Below, one piece after another: positions 38,700 through 42,668 of a DNA stretch of 42,668 nucleotides (positions are counted from its first letter, which is position 1; the number at the start of each line of letters is the position of its first letter). Below the pieces are notes generated by a model. It worked only from the letters and a program-made list of their open reading frames with translations. It did no database searches and was not told the origin of the DNA. The position numbers and the translations under genes were made by a program. The DNA comes from SIG459 sp045631645 (GTDB lineage: Bacteria; Bacillota; Clostridia; Oscillospirales; Oscillospiraceae), in contig JAZQVC010000014.1 in the NCBI GenBank assembly GCA_045631645.1, positions 1-42,668 on the forward strand. Reading direction: 5' to 3'.

Positions 38700-40058
38700 A
38701 TGGAAAGAATCAAAGCACGCACTCTCTCCGGCTTTATGGAGCTGCTCCCTGCCGATCAGGCAAAGATGGAGCGTTTCATGGAAGTCCTCCGTAACACCTA
38801 TTCCCTCTACGGCTTCACCGCACTGGACACCCCCATCATTGAAGCCGCCGAGGTTTTGCTTGCCAAGGGCGGCGGCGACACCGAAAAGCAGATTTATCGC
38901 TTTATGAAGGGCGACACCGATCTGGCAATGCGCTTCGACCTGACCGTTCCCCTTGCCAAATATGTTGCCATTAACTATGCAAACCTCTCCTTCCCCTTCC
39001 GCCGCTACCAGATAGGCAAGGTCTATCGCGGCGAGCGCGCCCAGAGAGGACGTTTCCGCGAGTTTTATCAGGCGGACATCGACATTATCGGCGACGGCAA
39101 GCTGGACATCATCAACGAGGCTGAAATCCCCTCCGTTATCTATCGCACTTTCTCCCGTCTCGGTCTTAAAAAGTTCGTTATCCGCGTAAATAACCGCAAG
39201 ATTCTCAACGGTTTCTATGCAATGCTGGGTCGCAGCGAGCGCAGCGGCGACATTATGCGCACCGTTGATAAGCTGGATAAGATTGGCAGCGAAAAGGTTA
39301 AGGCTCTTCTTATGGGCGAGGAAATTGCCCTCAGCGAGGAGCAGGCCGACGAAATTCTGAAGTTCATCGCCATCAGCGGCAGCAACAGCGAAGTCCTCTC
39401 CGCTCTGGAGCAGTATATGGGACGCAACGAGATTTTCGATACCGGTCTTGAAGAGCTGAAGGCCGTTGTTGCCTACCTCCCTGAGTTCGGCGTTCCCGAG
39501 GAAAACTTTGCCGTTGACCTCACCATCGCCCGCGGTCTGGATTACTACACCGGCACCGTTTATGAAACCCTTATGGTGGATCACCCCGAAATCGGCTCCG
39601 TCTGCTCCGGCGGACGCTATGATAACCTTGCAGGTTATTACACCGACAAGGCTCTCCCCGGTGTGGGCATCTCCATCGGCGTCACCAGACTTTTCTATGT
39701 TCTCTCCGAGCAGGGTCTTCTCAGCGATGAGATAGTCTCCGCTCCTGCAGAAGCTCTTGTCATCCCCATGGCCGACAACATCGGCTATGCCGTCAAGACC
39801 GCCACCGTTTTGCGCGACGCAGGCGTCCGTACTCAGCTTTACACCGAGCAGAAGAAGTTCAAAGCTCGTATGAGCTATGCCTCCAAGCTGGGCTTCCCCT
39901 ACACCGTTCTCATCGGCGAGGATGAAATCGCCGAGGGCATGGTTGCTCTTAAGAATATGAGCACCGGCGAGCAGGTTAAGGTAAGCGCAGAAGAAGCCGC
40001 CGCCATCATCCGCTCCGACATGGAAAAGAAGGCCTCCTCCGCTCTCATCCGCGAATAA
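38700..40058 (+). CDS. hisS: Histidyl-tRNA synthetase
   Basis: This class II synthetase has 452 residues. Motif 2 is FRRYQIGKVYRGERAQRGRF, continuing REFYQADIDIIG. The histidine-specific element is TIARGLDYYTGTVYE, followed by SVCSGGRYDNLAGYY, and motif 3 is GVGISIGVTRLF. An anticodon-binding domain occupies the last 100 residues. The ATG has AAAGGA upstream. It pairs with aspS downstream, the usual hisS-aspS order in Firmicutes, and is the first gene after the T-box, although 360 bp including a repeat separate them. Confidence 0.95.
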   Translation: MERIKARTLSGFMELLPADQAKMERFMEVLRNTYSLYGFTALDTPIIEAAEVLLAKGGGDTEKQIYRFMKGDTDLAMRFDLTVPLAKYVAINYANLSFPFRRYQIGKVYRGERAQRGRFREFYQADIDIIGDGKLDIINEAEIPSVIYRTFSRLGLKKFVIRVNNRKILNGFYAMLGRSERSGDIMRTVDKLDKIGSEKVKALLMGEEIALSEEQADEILKFIAISGSNSEVLSALEQYMGRNEIFDTGLEELKAVVAYLPEFGVPEENFAVDLTIARGLDYYTGTVYETLMVDHPEIGSVCSGGRYDNLAGYYTDKALPGVGISIGVTRLFYVLSEQGLLSDEIVSAPAEALVIPMADNIGYAVKTATVLRDAGVRTQLYTEQKKFKARMSYASKLGFPYTVLIGEDEIAEGMVALKNMSTGEQVKVSAEEAAAIIRSDMEKKASSALIRE

Positions 40059-40075
40059 GGCCGGAAACAGTAATC

Positions 40076-40118
40076 CCTCAGTCAGCCTTCGGCCGACAGC
40101 TCCCTTTACAAGGGAGCC
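40076..40118. repeat. REP-like double hairpin between hisS and aspS
   Basis: CCCTCAGTCAGCCTTCGGCC contains a GTCAGCC / GGCCGAC stem, followed by GCTCCCTT-TAC-AAGGGAGC (40099-40117). It resembles module 1 hairpins of the larger repeats but with GCTCCC instead of CCTCCC. There is no T-run, so it is not an obvious terminator. Confidence 0.6.
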
Positions 40119-40178
40119 AAAGAGGAAATTTTATATTACAAATAAAAAATATTCACATATAAAGGAGAAATATCCAAA

Positions 40179-41954
40179 ATGATGCAGAATCGTACCCATA
40201 ACTGCAACGAGCTTCGTCTCGAGCATGCAGGCCAGAGCGTTAAGCTCTGCGGCTGGATGGAAAACGTCCGCGAAGTTGGCGCAGGCCTTGCTTTCGTCGT
40301 CCTCCGCGATTTTTACGGCACCACTCAGGTGGTTGTTGAAACCGAAGAAATGATGAACGTTATCAAGCCCCTGAACAAGGAGACCACCATCTCCGTCGAG
40401 GGCATTGTCCGCGAGCGCAGCAGCAAAAACCCCAAGCAGGCCACCGGCGATATCGAGGTTGTTCCCCAGCGCATCGAAGTTCTTGGCACTTGCCAGCATA
40501 ACGAACTTCCCTTCGAAATCAACCGCAGCCGCGAAGCTGACGAGATGCAGCGCCTGAAGTATCGCTACCTCGACCTTCGCAACCCCGCAGTTAAGAACAA
40601 CATCATCCTCCGCTGCCAGGTTGTTGCCGAAATCCGCCGCATGATGACCGAAAAGGGCTTCCTTGAGATCACCACTCCCATCCTCACCGCTTCCTCTCCC
40701 GAGGGCGCACGCGACTATCTTGTTCCCGCAAGAAAGCACCCCGGCAAGTTCTACGCTCTGCCTCAGGCACCCCAGCAGTTCAAGCAGCTGCTTATGACCA
40801 GCGGCTTCGACCGTTATTTCCAGATCGCCCCCTGCTTCCGCGATGAGGACGCCCGCGGCGACCGCACCCCCGGCGAGTTCTATCAGCTGGATATGGAAAT
40901 GAGCTGGGCAAGCCAGGAAGACGTTCTCTCCACTCTGGAAGACGTTATGGTTCCCCTCTTCAAGAAGTTCGGTAAGTGGGGTCGCGTAAGCGAGGCTCCC
41001 TTCCGTCACATTCCCTTCAACGAGGCAATGGAGCGCTACGGCTCCGATAAGCCCGACCTTCGCATTGACCTTGAGCTTCAGGATATCAGCGAAACCGTTC
41101 AGGGTTGCGGCTTCGGCCCCTTCGAAGGCGCCTGCGTAAAGGCAGTCGTTGTTCACGATTTCACTCAGGCACGCAAGTGGATTGACAAGCTCCTTGTTGA
41201 CGTTGAAGTTCAGACCGGCAACAAGGCCTGCTGGGTCAAGGTTGACGAACAGGGCAACCTCACCGGCGGTATCAGCAAGTTCCTCACCGGCATTCAGGAA
41301 GAGTTTAAGGCCGCTCTCGGCCTCAAGGAAGGCTCCTTCGTCTGCATGGCAGCAGGCAAGAAGCTTGCCGCACAGAAGACCGCAGGCGTTATCCGCAACA
41401 TGCTTGGTAAGCGCGTTCCCGGCCACTTCGACGAGGAACAGTACGCAATGTGCTGGATTGTTGACTTCCCCATGTACGAGATGGGCGAAGAGAGCGGCGA
41501 GCTTGAGTTCTGCCACAACCCCTTCTCCATGCCTCAGGGCGGCATGCAGGCTCTTCTTGACGCCGAGGGCGACACCGAGAAGCTCCTCGCCATCAACGCA
41601 AACCAGTATGACCTTGTTATCAACGGCTATGAGTCCGCTTCCGGCGCTGTCCGCAACCACAGCCCCGAGATCATGATCAAGGCCTTCCAGATGGTTGGTC
41701 TGGGCGAAGAGGACGTTAAGGCCAAGTTCCCCGCAATGTACAATGCTTTCACCTACGGTGCTCCTCCCCACGCAGGTGCAGCCCCCGGCGTTGACCGCAT
41801 TGTTATGCTCCTCACCGGCGAAGAGTCCATCCGCGAAGTTATCACCTTCCCCATGAACCAGAAGGCTCAGGACGTTATGATGGATGCTCCCTCCACCGTT
41901 GAGCAGCGCCAGCTGGATGAGCTCCACATCGCTATCGTCAAGGAAGAAGAGTAA
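40179..41954 (+). CDS. aspS: Aspartyl-tRNA synthetase
   Basis: This bacterial-type class IIb synthetase has 591 residues. It has an N-terminal OB-fold anticodon domain (about 1-105), motif 2 in YFQIAPCFRDEDARGDRTPG, the GAD insertion domain in the middle (about 290-415), and motif 3 as GAAPGVDRIVMLL. Length matches the bacterial form. AAGGAG lies about 13 nt before the ATG. It follows hisS after 120 bp containing a small hairpin repeat, and is the gene whose product matches the amino acid predicted for the T-box. Confidence 0.96.
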   Translation: MMQNRTHNCNELRLEHAGQSVKLCGWMENVREVGAGLAFVVLRDFYGTTQVVVETEEMMNVIKPLNKETTISVEGIVRERSSKNPKQATGDIEVVPQRIEVLGTCQHNELPFEINRSREADEMQRLKYRYLDLRNPAVKNNIILRCQVVAEIRRMMTEKGFLEITTPILTASSPEGARDYLVPARKHPGKFYALPQAPQQFKQLLMTSGFDRYFQIAPCFRDEDARGDRTPGEFYQLDMEMSWASQEDVLSTLEDVMVPLFKKFGKWGRVSEAPFRHIPFNEAMERYGSDKPDLRIDLELQDISETVQGCGFGPFEGACVKAVVVHDFTQARKWIDKLLVDVEVQTGNKACWVKVDEQGNLTGGISKFLTGIQEEFKAALGLKEGSFVCMAAGKKLAAQKTAGVIRNMLGKRVPGHFDEEQYAMCWIVDFPMYEMGEESGELEFCHNPFSMPQGGMQALLDAEGDTEKLLAINANQYDLVINGYESASGAVRNHSPEIMIKAFQMVGLGEEDVKAKFPAMYNAFTYGAPPHAGAAPGVDRIVMLLTGEESIREVITFPMNQKAQDVMMDAPSTVEQRQLDELHIAIVKEEE

Positions 41955-41991
41955 TTCTCCACAACTAATCCAAACACAAGAGGTGAGATAA

Positions 41992-42668
41992 ATGGTATCC
42001 CGTGTCCGTTCTCTGGGTCTTCAGGGTATAGGCGGTTATGAGGTAAGCTGCGAATGCTTCCTCTCCAACGGCCTGCCCGCCTTTGATATAGTCGGTCTCC
42101 CCGATGCCGCCGTCAAGGAGGCGCGCGAGCGCGTCCGTGCCGCCATCAAAACCGCAGGACTGGGCTTCCCCGTCAGCCGTCTCACCGTTAATCTGGCTCC
42201 TGCCGACACCAAAAAGGCAGGAACAGTATACGACCTGCCCATCATGCTGGGCATACTCCTCTGCAGCGGAGAACTTAAGTCTCTGCCTGCAGATGCAGCC
42301 TTCATCGGTGAGCTTAGCCTCACCGGTGAAGTGCGGGGAGTCCACGGCGCTTTGCCCATGGCTCTCCATGCCGCCAAATGCGGCATAAAGGAGCTTTTTG
42401 TGCCTGCAGAGAATGCATCCGAAGCCGCCTTTGCTCAGGAGATAAAAGTCTATCCCCTCCGCAATGTGGCCGAGCTTCTCGCCCATCTCAAGGGCGAGAG
42501 CCTTATCTCTCCTGCCGAAAGCCCCGAAGTTTCCGACTATGCCCTTCCCGTCCCCGATTTTGCCGACGTGAAGTCACAGGAAAATGTTAAAAGAGCTCTG
42601 GAGGTTGCCGCCGCCGGCGGTCACAACATACTGCTCGTTGGCCCTCCCGGCTCGGGCAAAAGCATGCT
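41992..42668 (+). CDS. YifB/ComM-family Mg chelatase-like AAA+ ATPase, 5' part only
   Basis: The gene runs off the right edge after 225 codons. I translated it from ATG 41992, preceded by AGAGGTGAG. The N-terminal domain shows the family start VSRVRSLGLQGIGGYEVSCE, then FDIVGLPDAAVKEARERVRA and VNLAPADTKKAGTVYDLPI, and the AAA+ Walker A GPPGSGKSM begins just at the edge. Family members include ComM, which helps branch migration during natural transformation. Its 37-bp gap from aspS suggests read-through from that operon. Confidence 0.92.
   Translation, partial: MVSRVRSLGLQGIGGYEVSCECFLSNGLPAFDIVGLPDAAVKEARERVRAAIKTAGLGFPVSRLTVNLAPADTKKAGTVYDLPIMLGILLCSGELKSLPADAAFIGELSLTGEVRGVHGALPMALHAAKCGIKELFVPAENASEAAFAQEIKVYPLRNVAELLAHLKGESLISPAESPEVSDYALPVPDFADVKSQENVKRALEVAAAGGHNILLVGPPGSGKSM

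Noticed and set aside
40131..41927. A 598-codon minus-strand frame
   Set aside because: Antisense to aspS.

Overview
The window looks like the chromosome of an anaerobic gut-type Clostridia species, most likely in or near the Oscillospiraceae/Ruminococcaceae. This is inferred from gene content: RNase Y, a DnaD/DnaC-type loader pair, a homodimeric glycyl-tRNA synthetase, a T-box leader, a lysine riboswitch, pyruvate formate-lyase with its activase, a maf-mreC-mreD-PBP2 cluster, and CcpA-like sites. The DNA is moderately GC-rich with many C-ending codons, which produces very long meaningless antisense reading frames. I see no phage, integrase, transposase, CRISPR array, rRNA or tRNA.

Layout. 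1-2.2 kb: the minus-strand sensor kinase (cut by the window edge) and response regulator of a two-component system. 2.3-9.4 kb: amino-sugar and hexose genes on the plus strand: an atypical ROK-family protein, NagA, an AraC regulator, GalE, a nucleotidyltransferase and a NahK-like N-acetylhexosamine 1-kinase. 9.4-14.6 kb: a sugar ABC transporter, with binding protein and two permeases on the minus strand and the ATPase divergent on the plus strand. 14.6-16.5 kb: a lysine riboswitch in front of an NhaC-family transporter, the predicted lysine carrier. 16.5-18.3 kb: RNase Y. 18.8-22.9 kb (minus): pflB-pflA and a LysR regulator. 23.4-25.4 kb (minus): glyS and a small membrane protein. 26-31.3 kb (minus): a six-gene run dnaD-dnaC-DUF2804-MATE-yfbR-ynzC. 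31.3-37.6 kb (plus): U32 protein, maf, mreC, mreD, PBP2. 37.7-42.7 kb (plus): a methylglyoxal-synthase homologue lacking its catalytic Asp, a T-box leader, hisS, aspS and the start of a yifB/comM gene.

How the parts may work together. The 2.3-14.5 kb block reads as a salvage unit for N-acetylhexosamines or their glycosides: ABC import, deacetylation by NagA, anomeric phosphorylation by NahK, probable nucleotide activation by the transferase, and 4-epimerisation by GalE. No lacto-N-biose phosphorylase or GalT is in the window. Two CcpA-like sites and a palindrome between promoter elements suggest sugar control.

The most unusual material is between genes. A modular repeat family, 72 to 400 bp long with conserved ends, occurs at 18.3, 23.0, 25.4 and 38.4 kb (two tandem copies at the last). 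The copies differ by whole-module losses that map to short direct repeats. One tandem pair lies between the T-box terminator and hisS. The T-box itself reads as a tRNA-Asp sensor by both its candidate specifier (GAT) and its discriminator-pairing base (TGGC), although the first gene after it is hisS; aspS follows.
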